NCBI RefSeq assembly: GCF_001677885.1
Contig: NZ_LOCQ01000045.1
Span: 1-64,000 of the forward strand
Reading direction: 5' to 3'
Length of the DNA stretch: 64,000 bases
Source of the DNA: Janthinobacterium psychrotolerans
Lineage (GTDB): Bacteria > Pseudomonadota > Gammaproteobacteria > Burkholderiales > Burkholderiaceae_D
Below are positions 43,741 through 52,791 of this stretch, piece by piece (position 1 is the stretch's first letter; the number at the start of each line of letters is the position of its first letter). A model generated the notes under the pieces. The model saw only the letters and a list, made by a program, of their open reading frames with translations, did not search any database and was not told the DNA's origin. A program made the position numbers and the translations under genes.

Positions 43741-45177
43741 CTACATGCGTTGATAAACATCTTCCAGCCGCACGATATCATCCTCGCCCAGATAGCTGCC
43801 GGACTGCACTTCGATCAGGTGCAGCGGCAGCTTGCCCGGATTTTCCAGGCGGTGCGTCATGCCGATCGGAATATACGTCGATTCATTTTCCGTCAGCAAG
43901 GTGACTTTCTCGCCACAGGTCACCCTGGCCGTGCCGCTCACCACCACCCAGTGCTCGGCCCGGTGATGGTGCATCTGCAGCGACAGCTTGCCGCCCGGAT
44001 TGACGGTGATGCGCTTGACCTGGAAGCGCTGGCCCAGGTCGATGCCTTCGTAGCTGCCCCACGGCCGGTACACCTTGCGGTGCTGCACATGTTCGCTGCG
44101 CCCCTGCTGTTTCAGGTGGTCGACCACCTGCTTGACTCTTTGCACCTGGTCCTTGTGGGCCACCAGCACGGCGTCATCGGTTTCCACCACGACCAGGTCG
44201 CGCACGCCCAGCACGGCCACCAGGCGGCGCTCGGCACGCACCAGGCAGTTGCTCACGCCATCGAGATACACGTCGCCGCGCACCACGTTGCCGCTGGCGT
44301 CGCCCTGCTGCACTTGCCACAGCGCCGACCAGGAGCCGACATCGCTCCAGCCGATGGCAGCGGGCAGCACCACCGCATGCGCCGTATGTTCCATTACCGC
44401 ATAGTCGATCGAATCGGAAGGGCTGCCGGTAAACGCTTTTTCGTCGAGGCGGCAGAAATCGAGGTCGCGATAGCCATCGCGCACGGCCGCCACGCAAGCG
44501 TCCAGCATGGCCGGCTGCAAGCGGCCAAGTTCGCTCAGATAGCGCTCGGCGCGGAACAAAAACATGCCGCTGTTCCAGTAATAATTGCCAGCTGCAAGGA
44601 AGGACTGCGCCGTCGCCAGATCCGGTTTTTCGACGAAGCGTTCGACCCGGCAAGCGCCCTGCCCCGCTTCGGCGGCGACGGGCAGGCCGGCGCGGATATA
44701 GCCATAGCCCGTCTCCGGCCCGGTCGGCACGATGCCGAAAGTGGCCAGCGCGCCCTCCAAGGCCAGTGCGGCCGCCGCGATAATCGCCCGGTGAAAGGCG
44801 GCCACGTCGGTGATCACATGGTCGGCCGGCAGCACCAGCATCAAGGCCCCGGGGTCGATCGCCAGCAGATACTGCGCCGCCACCGCCACTGCCGGCGCCG
44901 TATTGCGGCCCACCGGTTCGAGCACGATGGCCAGCGGTTCGAGCTTGATTTCGCGCAGCTGCTCGGCCACCATGAAACGATGTTCATTGCCGCATACCAC
45001 CAGCGGCGGCATTACCTGGCAGACCCCGCCCGGCAGGCTGTGCGCCCGCAGCGCCGTTTCCTGCAGCATGGTGTTGTCGCCCACCAGGGGCAGCAGTTGC
45101 TTGGGCAGCACGGCGCGCGACAGCGGCCACAAACGGGTGCCGGAACCGCCCGACAGGATCACTGGATATATCTTCAT
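43741..45177 (-). CDS. manC: Mannose-1-phosphate guanylyltransferase / mannose-6-phosphate isomerase
   Basis: A 478-residue bifunctional enzyme giving GDP-mannose. The N-terminal nucleotidyltransferase has the pyrophosphorylase signature SGGSGTRLWPLSR then PKQLLPL, and FVEKPDLATAQSFL; the C-terminal cupin isomerase domain shows VNPGGKLSLQMHHHRAEHWV. GDP-mannose is the substrate of the AlgD-type dehydrogenase two genes upstream. AAAGG precedes the ATG. Confidence 0.95.
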   Translation of the reverse strand: MKIYPVILSGGSGTRLWPLSRAVLPKQLLPLVGDNTMLQETALRAHSLPGGVCQVMPPLVVCGNEHRFMVAEQLREIKLEPLAIVLEPVGRNTAPAVAVAAQYLLAIDPGALMLVLPADHVITDVAAFHRAIIAAAALALEGALATFGIVPTGPETGYGYIRAGLPVAAEAGQGACRVERFVEKPDLATAQSFLAAGNYYWNSGMFLFRAERYLSELGRLQPAMLDACVAAVRDGYRDLDFCRLDEKAFTGSPSDSIDYAVMEHTAHAVVLPAAIGWSDVGSWSALWQVQQGDASGNVVRGDVYLDGVSNCLVRAERRLVAVLGVRDLVVVETDDAVLVAHKDQVQRVKQVVDHLKQQGRSEHVQHRKVYRPWGSYEGIDLGQRFQVKRITVNPGGKLSLQMHHHRAEHWVVVSGTARVTCGEKVTLLTENESTYIPIGMTHRLENPGKLPLHLIEVQSGSYLGEDDIVRLEDVYQRM

Positions 45178-45195
45178 CGCGACCTTTCTGAGTGT

Positions 45196-46443
45196 TTATT
45201 TGCTCATTTGCAGCGCCGGCGCGGCACCGGGAAACAGGCGCGCATAAGCGGCCAGCAACTTCGGCGCTTCGTACTCCCACTCCAGCTCGTTGATCACGCG
45301 GTGGCGGCCAAACGCACCCATCTGTTCGCGGCGGGCCGGATCGTCGAGCAGCTCGACGATCTTGCGCGCCATGTCGACCGGGTCGTTCTTGAGCGCATAC
45401 AGCGACGCCTGCTGGGCCGAGACCTTGCCCTCGACCAGGTCGAACTGCACGATCGGCTTGCCCAGCGCCATGTATTCCATGATCTTGTTCATGGTCGATT
45501 TGTCGTTCATGTCGTTGGCCACGTCCGGATTCACGCACACGTCCGAGGTATTGAGCATCTCCAGCAGTTGCTGGTCCGGCACGCGGCCGGTGAACGTCAC
45601 GTAATCGGCGATGCCCATCTCCTGCGCCAGCTGCTTCATCTGTTCCAGCGAGGTGCCGCCGCCGACCAGGCCGAACTGCACGTCGTGGCGTCCCAGCGTC
45701 TGCACGATGTACTGCGCCGCCTGCAGCAGCAGGTCGATGCCTTCCTGGGCGCCCATCACGCCGACATAGCCGACCAGGTAGTTGCGGCCTTTTTTCAGTG
45801 CGGGCACCGGCGGCAGCACGCGCAAGCGGTCGAGCTTGGGCCCGCTGCGCACCACGTAGACGTCTTCGGGTTTCATGCCGCCGCGTTCGATGGCGATCTT
45901 CTTGTACGACTCGTTGGTGGCGATCGACACGTCGGCGCTGCGGAACGACCAGCGCTCGAACAGCACCATCAGCTTGTAGAAAAAGTCGCGCCGGCCGAAC
46001 TTGGCTTCGTACAGTTCCGGATTGATGTCGTGGTGGTCGAACAGAAAACGCTTGCCCATGGCCAGCTTGAAAAAACCGCCGATCAAAAACAGCAGGTCGG
46101 GCGGATTGCAGGCGTGGATGACATCGAAGCCGCGCGCGAAATGCACCTTCCACGCCAGGCGGAAGGTGTGGAACAGCGCCAGCGAATATTCGACCAGGTA
46201 GCCCTTGGCGCCTTCGGCCTCCAGCGGCAGGTGGTAGCGGTAGATATGGATGCCGTCGATCGCCTCGTAGCGCGACTCGTAGCCCTTGCCGGTCGGGCAG
46301 ATGATCGACACTGCATAGCCATTCGCATGCAGGGTGGTCGCTTCCTGCCAGACGCGCCGGTCGAATGGCGACGGCAGGTTTTCCACCAGGATCAATACCC
46401 GGCGCGGCTTGCCGCCCGCGGCATTACCAGCAGATGCCGTCAT
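45196..46443 (-). CDS. Group 4 (GT-B) glycosyltransferase
   Basis: A 415-residue retaining glycosyltransferase. N-terminal Rossmann domain with LILVENLPSPFDRRVWQEA, acceptor side FDVIHACNPPDLL, and the C-terminal nucleotide-sugar domain VGYVGVMGAQEGIDLLL ... IMEYMALGKPIV. Similar enzymes occur in exosortase-linked EPS loci. The start at 46443 has GGAGAG 5 nt upstream; it overlaps the 3' end of algD by 20 bp. Sugar specificity cannot be inferred. Confidence 0.9.
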   Translation of the reverse strand: MTASAGNAAGGKPRRVLILVENLPSPFDRRVWQEATTLHANGYAVSIICPTGKGYESRYEAIDGIHIYRYHLPLEAEGAKGYLVEYSLALFHTFRLAWKVHFARGFDVIHACNPPDLLFLIGGFFKLAMGKRFLFDHHDINPELYEAKFGRRDFFYKLMVLFERWSFRSADVSIATNESYKKIAIERGGMKPEDVYVVRSGPKLDRLRVLPPVPALKKGRNYLVGYVGVMGAQEGIDLLLQAAQYIVQTLGRHDVQFGLVGGGTSLEQMKQLAQEMGIADYVTFTGRVPDQQLLEMLNTSDVCVNPDVANDMNDKSTMNKIMEYMALGKPIVQFDLVEGKVSAQQASLYALKNDPVDMARKIVELLDDPARREQMGAFGRHRVINELEWEYEAPKLLAAYARLFPGAAPALQMSK

Positions 46444-47734
46444 ATTGCTCTCCACTTTGATCCTTGCTGATGCGCACCAGGTCGACGATATGCTGGTGCG
46501 GCTTGATGCTTGCCGGTACGGTCTTGAATTCGGCCGCGCCATTGCCGATCACGATGGTGTCGGCAAAGTCCAGCACGTCCTGCATATTGTCCACCATCAG
46601 CTTGGAGATATGCGGAATATGGTTCAGGATGTAATCCTGGTTGGCGCCCGTCAGCGCGGCCAGGTTGACGTTCTTGTCGTACAGTTTCAGCTCGTAGCCC
46701 TTGCCCAGCAGGTATTCGATCACATCGACCAGCGGCGACTCGCGCAGGTCGTCGGTGCCGGCCTTGAACGAAAAGCCCAGAATACCCACCTTGCGCGCGC
46801 CCTTGTCGACGATCATCTTGACGCCTTTTTCCACCTGCTTCTGGTTCGACGGCAAAATCGAATTGAGCAGGGGCAAATCCAGGTCCAGCGTGCGCGCCTT
46901 GTAGGTCAGCGCGCGCACGTCTTTCGGCAGGCAGGAACCGCCAAACGCAAAACCCGGCTTCATGTAGTACGGCGACAGGTTGAGCTTGGTATCCTGGCAG
47001 AAGATGTCCATCACCTTGTGGCCGTCGATGCCGACCGCCTTGCAGATATTGCCGATCTCGTTGGCGAACGCCACTTTCACGGCATGCCAGGTGTTGTCGG
47101 TGTACTTGACCATCTCGGCCGTTTCCACATCGGTACGCACCAGCGGCGCATCCATCTTTTGATACAGCTGCACCAGCAGCGCGCCGGCCTTTTCGTCGGA
47201 CTCGCCGATCACCGTTTTTGGCGGATGGTAGTAGTCGTGGACGGCCGTGCCTTCGCGCAGGAATTCGGGGTTGTTGCACACGCCAAAATCGACGCCGGCC
47301 ACCTTGCCCGAGGCCGCTTCCAGGGTCGGGATCACCAGCGAACGCATCGAACCGGGCAGCATCGTGCTGCGCGCGACGACCACGTGGAAGGTGTCTTTTT
47401 CGGCAATCGCCGCGCCGATTTCCTGGCACACCTTGCGCACATGGCTCAGGTCGAGGTTGCCATTGAGCTGCGATGGCGTGCCGACGCAGATCAGCGACAT
47501 GTCGGAACCGAACACGGCGTCGCGCACGTCCGCCGTGGCGCGCAGATGGCCGCTTTTCACGGTGGCGGCGATCATCTCGCCGATGTCCTTTTCAATGATC
47601 GGCGTGGCGCCCTGGTTGATCAGGTCGACCTTGGTCCTGTTCGGATCGACGCCGATCACTTCGTGGCCGTCGGTGGCCAGGCAACCGGCGGAGACCGCGC
47701 CCACATAACCCAAACCAAAGATGCTAATTTTCAT
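46424..47734 (-). CDS. algD: GDP-mannose 6-dehydrogenase
   Basis: A 436-residue NAD-dependent nucleotide-sugar dehydrogenase closest in sequence to AlgD. N-terminal Rossmann MKISIFGLGYVGAVSAGCL, VGTPSQLNGNLDL, CNNPEFLREGTAV, catalytic cysteine in GFAFGGSCLPKDVRALTY, and the C-terminal half FSFKAGTDDLRESPLVDV ending in GICW as in AlgD. It oxidises GDP-mannose to GDP-mannuronate. UDP-glucose dehydrogenase is the alternative, but the AlgD-like ends and manC nearby favour GDP-mannose. AGGA precedes the ATG. Confidence 0.9.
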   Translation of the reverse strand: MKISIFGLGYVGAVSAGCLATDGHEVIGVDPNRTKVDLINQGATPIIEKDIGEMIAATVKSGHLRATADVRDAVFGSDMSLICVGTPSQLNGNLDLSHVRKVCQEIGAAIAEKDTFHVVVARSTMLPGSMRSLVIPTLEAASGKVAGVDFGVCNNPEFLREGTAVHDYYHPPKTVIGESDEKAGALLVQLYQKMDAPLVRTDVETAEMVKYTDNTWHAVKVAFANEIGNICKAVGIDGHKVMDIFCQDTKLNLSPYYMKPGFAFGGSCLPKDVRALTYKARTLDLDLPLLNSILPSNQKQVEKGVKMIVDKGARKVGILGFSFKAGTDDLRESPLVDVIEYLLGKGYELKLYDKNVNLAALTGANQDYILNHIPHISKLMVDNMQDVLDFADTIVIGNGAAEFKTVPASIKPHQHIVDLVRISKDQSGEQYDGICW

Positions 47735-47753
47735 GTTTTTCCTCGTTAATTTT

Positions 47754-49742
47754 TTACAGGTCAGATACCGTCAAGTGTAATGTGGTGCGCAGCCTGCTCC
47801 CGCCACCCAGGCGCGCGCGCCAGGCCAAAGTGGGCGCAGCCTGTTTTTCATCAAAGCGATGCGAGATCCAGCCCAGCACCGGCTGCTCGGCGCCGCACAC
47901 CAGCGCCATGGTGGCGCCTGGCAGGTCGGGCAAATGCATTTCAAGCGAGAAAGCAGCGCCTTGCACATGCAGCACGGTGCCATCGAGCCTGAGCTGGCAT
48001 TGCGGATCGAGGTGCCAGAACAGCTCGACGTCGTGCGTGCCCTGGCATTCAAGTATGTCCTCCACCACGATGCACGCGGCATCGTGTGTCACGCTGACCT
48101 CGCGCCGGTGCGATAGCGGGTCCGGCAAGGCCATGTAGCCGTCATGGCTGGCGCTCCAGAACTGCCCCTGCCCATCGTCACGCCAGGCCAGGCAGCTTGC
48201 CCTGGCCTTGCGCAACCATAAAAAATTGCCGCCCGATACGGACTGGTCCTGGCCGTCGATGCGCACGCAATTGTGCGCGCTGGTGCCACGGAAATAATCG
48301 CGCCACTGTTTCTGCGTGTGATACGCGTACGTGCCCGGATCGACCAGCACCGCCTGCCCCGCCACCGACAAGGTCAACGCCAGCGCATCGGCGTGGCCGT
48401 GGGCGGCAATGCCCAGGTAGCCGAGCGGCCCGGCGTCGCCGGTCAGGCGCACTTCGCTGGCCGTGTCGAACCGCGCGCCCATGATGTAATAACCACCATC
48501 GGCGAAACTGCGCGGCAGGGTCGTGGCCGCAACAGAAGGCAAGGCGTCGAAGGCCTGGCGGCCCGCGTCGCCGAGCAGCCAGGCGCTCTTGTCGTCAAAC
48601 ACCACTGCCTTGCGTTTGAAGTCGCCGCGCGCGAACAGCGCCGCGCCGCTGGCCAGCAGGGAACGGTAGGCATTGGCGCCCGGTGCTTTGTCCCAGTTGG
48701 CCAGCTGGGCGTCGTCGGCGTCGCCGATCATCGGCACGCCACCGGCCACATTCATCATGGCGGCGACAAATTCCAGCATGCTTTCCAGCCGCTGCAGGAA
48801 GGCCGACGAACGGGGCCGGCCATTGGCGCGTCCCGCCAGCAGGCACAGCAGCATTTCGTCGGCCACCGTGTGCTGGTAGTAAATCGCCTGCTCGCGGTTG
48901 ACGCCGTCCGGGCCATTTTGCAGCAGCGCCTGTTGTTCCAGTTCGCGCTCGGTCCGCTCCAGCCAATCCGCACTTTCTGGCCAGCAGGGCCAGGTCAGCG
49001 CCGCCACATGCAAGCCCGTCAGTTCGCCGAACAGATGGTTGTTGGCCGACGAATGGCGGGACAAGTGGCCGGCGATAAAGTGGCAATGCTGGTAGATGCT
49101 GGCCAGCCAGCGCTGCAAAAATGCCTGGCCGCCGGCACCCTGGAACAGCGCACTGTCTAGGCCTCCCAGCAACTGCCAGGCATGCGACCAGCTGACCAGG
49201 CGCAGGGCCAGTTCCAGCGCGCTGCTCCAGTTGGCCCCCAGCGGATACGGGCACTGCCGCCACCACGATTCGAGCAGCGTCTGCACGCCCTGCGCATGTT
49301 TCATCTCGCCGCTGAGGCGATACGCCATCGCGAGGTCACTGATCATCAGGTGGCGGTTCGGCTCCCACAGGCACTTGATATCGCCGACCACCGCCTCGTC
49401 GCGGTAGTTGAGGGTCTTGCCGAAGGTGACCGGGGCCAGGGTGCCGGTCTTCGGATCGCGGTTCCATTCTGGCGGGAAACCGAGCTCGGCGTCGCGCAGC
49501 GCGAACACATCGAAGCGGCCGGCCAGGATGCGTTCGGCCGCCGCCAGGTGCGGCGCGCTGTCCACGGGCAAGCCCAGCCACGGCTGGCCGAAGCGCGCCA
49601 GCGACGCCGGTGGCGGCGTGAGGGCCAGGCCGATACCGCGCGCCTGCAGGCGCTGGCGCACGGCGTCACCCACGCGGTGCGCCACTTCCGGCGCCCCCAT
49701 GGCGCGCAAACGGTTCAGTTTCCAGGTCAGATTAGCCAGCAT
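47754..49742 (-). CDS. Heparinase II/III-family protein (EPS locus)
   Basis: A 662-residue protein with an N-terminal alpha-toroid (~1-330; FGKTLNYRDEAVVGDIKCLW, SSALELALRLVSWSHAW, QAIYYQHTVADEMLL) and a C-terminal heparinase II/III-type beta-sandwich (GYLGIAAHGHADALALTLS, VDPGTYAYHTQKQWRDYFRG). The family eliminates uronic-acid glycans (heparin, alginate). There is no signal peptide, so a direct role in degrading external polymer is doubtful; polymer editing or quality control during synthesis is possible. Lies between asnB and algD with gaps of 9-19 bp. Confidence 0.85.
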   Translation of the reverse strand: MLANLTWKLNRLRAMGAPEVAHRVGDAVRQRLQARGIGLALTPPPASLARFGQPWLGLPVDSAPHLAAAERILAGRFDVFALRDAELGFPPEWNRDPKTGTLAPVTFGKTLNYRDEAVVGDIKCLWEPNRHLMISDLAMAYRLSGEMKHAQGVQTLLESWWRQCPYPLGANWSSALELALRLVSWSHAWQLLGGLDSALFQGAGGQAFLQRWLASIYQHCHFIAGHLSRHSSANNHLFGELTGLHVAALTWPCWPESADWLERTERELEQQALLQNGPDGVNREQAIYYQHTVADEMLLCLLAGRANGRPRSSAFLQRLESMLEFVAAMMNVAGGVPMIGDADDAQLANWDKAPGANAYRSLLASGAALFARGDFKRKAVVFDDKSAWLLGDAGRQAFDALPSVAATTLPRSFADGGYYIMGARFDTASEVRLTGDAGPLGYLGIAAHGHADALALTLSVAGQAVLVDPGTYAYHTQKQWRDYFRGTSAHNCVRIDGQDQSVSGGNFLWLRKARASCLAWRDDGQGQFWSASHDGYMALPDPLSHRREVSVTHDAACIVVEDILECQGTHDVELFWHLDPQCQLRLDGTVLHVQGAAFSLEMHLPDLPGATMALVCGAEQPVLGWISHRFDEKQAAPTLAWRARLGGGSRLRTTLHLTVSDL

Positions 49743-49751
49743 GGTCGCTGC

Positions 49752-51620
49752 TCACAGATACTGGCGATGCCAGATTTCCAGCGTCAGCAAGCTCCACAGC
49801 AACTTTTCGTGGTTTTGCCGCCCTTTCACGTGTTCGGCCAGCACCTGCTGCAGCGCGCTCGCATGGTAGTAGTGGCGCGTGCGCGAGGACGCGCCGGTCA
49901 GGTGTTCGTACAGATACTCTTTCATGGGGCCGCGGAACCATGCGTTGACGGGCACGCGAAAACCCACTTTCGGCCGCGCCAGGATCGCCGGCGGCAGCAG
50001 CTGCTTCATCGCCTCGCGCAAGATCCACTTGGTGGTGCGCCCGCGTACGCGGTAGTCGTCGGGCAGGGTCGAGACATAGGCGGCCAGCTCGTGGTCCATG
50101 AAGGGCATGCGCGCTTCGAGCGAGGCGGCCATGGTCATGCGGTCGCCGCGTTCGAGCAGATTGTCGGGCAGCCAGCTTTTCTGGTCGAAACACAAAATGC
50201 GGCGCAGCGCGCTGTTGTCGCCGCCGCCACAGCCGAGATCCGCGTCATGCGTGCGCCGTGGCGCCGGCAACGCCACCAGGCGCGCGCGTTCCTGGTCCGA
50301 CATCATGCCGAACCAGCGCGGCATGCGCTCGCCGAACGCTGCCAGCCCCAGGTTGACAATCGCCGTCTTGGCGCGGCGAAAACGGTACGGCAAGGCGCCG
50401 ATGGCCGGTTCGATCAGGCCGCGCCGCAATACGCCCGGCAACTGCTGGTAGCTGCCCGCATAACGCTCGTACACATGCTTGGGATAGCCGCCGAGAATTT
50501 CATCGGAGCCTTCGCCCGTCAGCACCATCTTGACCGTCTTGCGCGATTCCTTCGCCAGCAGGTAGATGGGGATGTCGGACGGCTCGGCCACGGGCGCATC
50601 GCGAAAGCGCACCAGGTCGGGCAGCAAGGCGATCACCTGGTCGACCGACACTTCCAGTTCATGGTGATCGGTGGAAAACTGGCGCGCGATATCGGCCGCA
50701 TAGGCCAGCTCGCTGAAGCCGCCCTCCTTGAAGCCGACCGAAAAAGTTTTCACGGGCACGCCGGCGTGGCGCGACATCAGCGCCACCACGGCCGAGGAAT
50801 CGATACCACCGGACAAAAACGCGCCAAATGGCACATCGGCAATCATGCGGATGCGCACCGATTCGTCGAGTTTTTCAAGAAAGGTGGCGACCGGATCGGC
50901 CGGCAAAGCCTTCCTTACGCGCGGCCGGCTGTCGGGCGGCGTGTAGTACACCTGCTCGCGCAGCACGCCGTTTTCCCAGGTGGCGGTGCTGCCGGGCGCC
51001 AGCTTGCGGATGCCCTGGAACAGCGTGGCCGGAGCGGGCGCATAGCGATAGGCGAAATAGTCCCAGATCGCTGCCTCGTTGGCCTGCACGCTGACGCCGG
51101 GCAAGGCCAGCAGCGCCTTGATTTCGGAACCGAAGGCCAGCCGGCCCTCGTGCTGCCACAGGAACAGCGGCTTCTTGCCGAACGGATCGCGCGCCAGGAA
51201 CAGGCGGTTGTGGCGCGCATCCCAGATGGCGAAGGCGAACATGCCGCGAAAGTGCCGCACGCAGTCGTCGCCCCACTGCACATAAGCGTGGACGATGGTT
51301 TCGGTGTCGGAGGCGGTGCGGAAAAGGTGGCCCAGCGCGATCAGTTCCTCGCGCAACGGCTGGTAGTTATAGATTTCGCCGTTGAAGATGATCTGCACAT
51401 CGCCCGCTTCGTTGCCCAGCGGCTGGTGACCGGTGGCCAGGTCGATGATGGACAGCCGCCGGTGCAGCAGGCCCACCTGCCAGGCGCCGTCCGCAGTGGC
51501 CGCTTGCAGCACGCCGGTGTCATCGGGGCCACGGTGGGCGATGGCGCGGCCCATGGACTCGAGCGCGGCCAGCGGGCCAGGATCGGACGAGGGAAAGATC
51601 AAACCGGCAATACCGCACAT
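49752..51620 (-). CDS. asnB: Asparagine synthase-type glutamine amidotransferase (EPS-associated)
   Basis: A 622-residue two-domain amidotransferase. N-terminal glutaminase with nucleophile Cys2 (MCGIAGLIF) and FNGEIYNYQPLREEL; C-terminal synthetase with PP-loop LSGGIDSSAVV and GEGSDEILGGY. In exosortase loci such proteins (for example TIGR03108) are thought to modify the polysaccharide rather than make asparagine. Here the neighbours make a uronic-acid donor, so amidation of a uronate carboxyl is a reasonable inference; ordinary asparagine synthesis remains possible. Confidence 0.9.
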   Translation of the reverse strand: MCGIAGLIFPSSDPGPLAALESMGRAIAHRGPDDTGVLQAATADGAWQVGLLHRRLSIIDLATGHQPLGNEAGDVQIIFNGEIYNYQPLREELIALGHLFRTASDTETIVHAYVQWGDDCVRHFRGMFAFAIWDARHNRLFLARDPFGKKPLFLWQHEGRLAFGSEIKALLALPGVSVQANEAAIWDYFAYRYAPAPATLFQGIRKLAPGSTATWENGVLREQVYYTPPDSRPRVRKALPADPVATFLEKLDESVRIRMIADVPFGAFLSGGIDSSAVVALMSRHAGVPVKTFSVGFKEGGFSELAYAADIARQFSTDHHELEVSVDQVIALLPDLVRFRDAPVAEPSDIPIYLLAKESRKTVKMVLTGEGSDEILGGYPKHVYERYAGSYQQLPGVLRRGLIEPAIGALPYRFRRAKTAIVNLGLAAFGERMPRWFGMMSDQERARLVALPAPRRTHDADLGCGGGDNSALRRILCFDQKSWLPDNLLERGDRMTMAASLEARMPFMDHELAAYVSTLPDDYRVRGRTTKWILREAMKQLLPPAILARPKVGFRVPVNAWFRGPMKEYLYEHLTGASSRTRHYYHASALQQVLAEHVKGRQNHEKLLWSLLTLEIWHRQYL

Positions 51621-51640
51621 AATATCTCGCTTGAAAAAAA

Positions 51641-52735
51641 CTAGTCAGACACCGGCGGCGCCAGCATGGCGCGGTAGACGCGCCCGAAATCGCGCGCCAG
51701 CCGCTCGACCGCGTAGTGGCTATCGATACGCTCGCGACAGGCCAGGCCCATGCGCCGCAGCAGGGGACGGTCGCCATCGAGGCGCACGATGGCGCCGGCC
51801 AGCGCCTGCGGATCGCGCGGCGGCACGAACAATCCGTGCACGCCATCTTGCACCACGTCGGGAATCGCGCCTACCGGGCAGATCAGCATCGGCGTGCGCG
51901 CGGCCATGCTTTCCAACAAAGCATACGGCAATCCTTCGTGATGCGTGGGGAAACCGAACACATCGGCGCCGCGCCACAAGGCATGCTTGGCCGCGCCGAA
52001 CACCGGCCCCAGAAAGCGCACCTGCTCCTGCAGCCCCAGCGCGCCCACGCGCGCGCGCAAGGCAGCCTCGGCCGGGCCGCTGCCGGCCAGCGCCAGGGTG
52101 GCTGTGCTGCCGGCCGCACGCGCCAGGTGCAGCGCTTCGACCAGTTCGAACAGGCCCTTGCTCTCGGCCAGGCGGCCCACGTAGACCAGCGACAGCGGCG
52201 CATGCGGGGAGTCTGGCTTGTCGCCGGCATCGCATCCCGCGTCGATGGCGTTCGGAATCACCTCGACTGGCAAGCCCGGATCGAAACTGCGGTAGCCGCG
52301 CAATTCGCACTGCGCCAGCAGCACTACCGCGTCGGGCAGGCGCAGCACGCGGCGCAGCAGGCCCGTCAGCAAAGGCTTGCCGCCAAAAAACACCTGCGGC
52401 AAGGCGCCGCCATGCACCTGGTACAGCACGCGCTTGCCCATGGCCTTGGCCACCAGCAAATAAGCCAAGTCGCGCCAATAACTTTTCTGCTCCATCGAGG
52501 TGTTGATATGCACGATCTGCGGCCGCTGCCGCCGCAATGCCTGCAAGAACTGGAACGGACTCCAGGCCAGACGCAGCAACTTGCGCGCACGCGACTCGCG
52601 CCGCCCCTCGCTGCCGACCTGAAAATGCACCAGATGAAAATCGCGCGCCAGCGAACAATGGAACAATTGATTCAAATGGGTGGTCACGCCGCTGACGGCA
52701 TCGAGCGCAGGTCCCAGCAGCATTACAGTAGTCAT
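51641..52735 (-). CDS. Group 4 (GT-B) glycosyltransferase
   Basis: A 364-residue glycosyltransferase. Starts MTTVMLLGPALDAVSGVTTH, has the acceptor helix IVHINTSMEQKSYWRDL, and the donor domain SLVYVGRLAESKGLFELV with FGFPTHHEGLPYALLESMA (E-x7-E type) and CPVGAIPDVV. Cytosolic face of the membrane. Twenty bp upstream of asnB. A TATAAT lies 6 nt before its ATG. Confidence 0.9.
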   Translation of the reverse strand: MTTVMLLGPALDAVSGVTTHLNQLFHCSLARDFHLVHFQVGSEGRRESRARKLLRLAWSPFQFLQALRRQRPQIVHINTSMEQKSYWRDLAYLLVAKAMGKRVLYQVHGGALPQVFFGGKPLLTGLLRRVLRLPDAVVLLAQCELRGYRSFDPGLPVEVIPNAIDAGCDAGDKPDSPHAPLSLVYVGRLAESKGLFELVEALHLARAAGSTATLALAGSGPAEAALRARVGALGLQEQVRFLGPVFGAAKHALWRGADVFGFPTHHEGLPYALLESMAARTPMLICPVGAIPDVVQDGVHGLFVPPRDPQALAGAIVRLDGDRPLLRRMGLACRERIDSHYAVERLARDFGRVYRAMLAPPVSD

Positions 52736-52741
52736 ATTGGC

Positions 52742-52747
52742 ATTATA
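52742..52747 (-). promoter_or_regulatory. -10 box 6 nt from a glycosyltransferase start, possibly leaderless
   Basis: Minus strand TATAAT (52747-52742) is followed by GCCAAT and then the ATG at 52735. Surrounding sequence is AT-rich against a GC-rich background. A -35 is not clear. Confidence 0.45.
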
Positions 52748-52791
52748 TGTTATAGATTTGCAATTGCACGCAAGCCACCGTTATTTAGCGC

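Noticed and set aside
43549..46470. Very long open frame (about 970 codons) on the plus strand across manC and the GT4
   Set aside because: Antisense to clearly conserved genes; composition rich in His, Arg, Gln and Ala as expected when GC-rich codons are read backwards; no recognisable domain or start signal.
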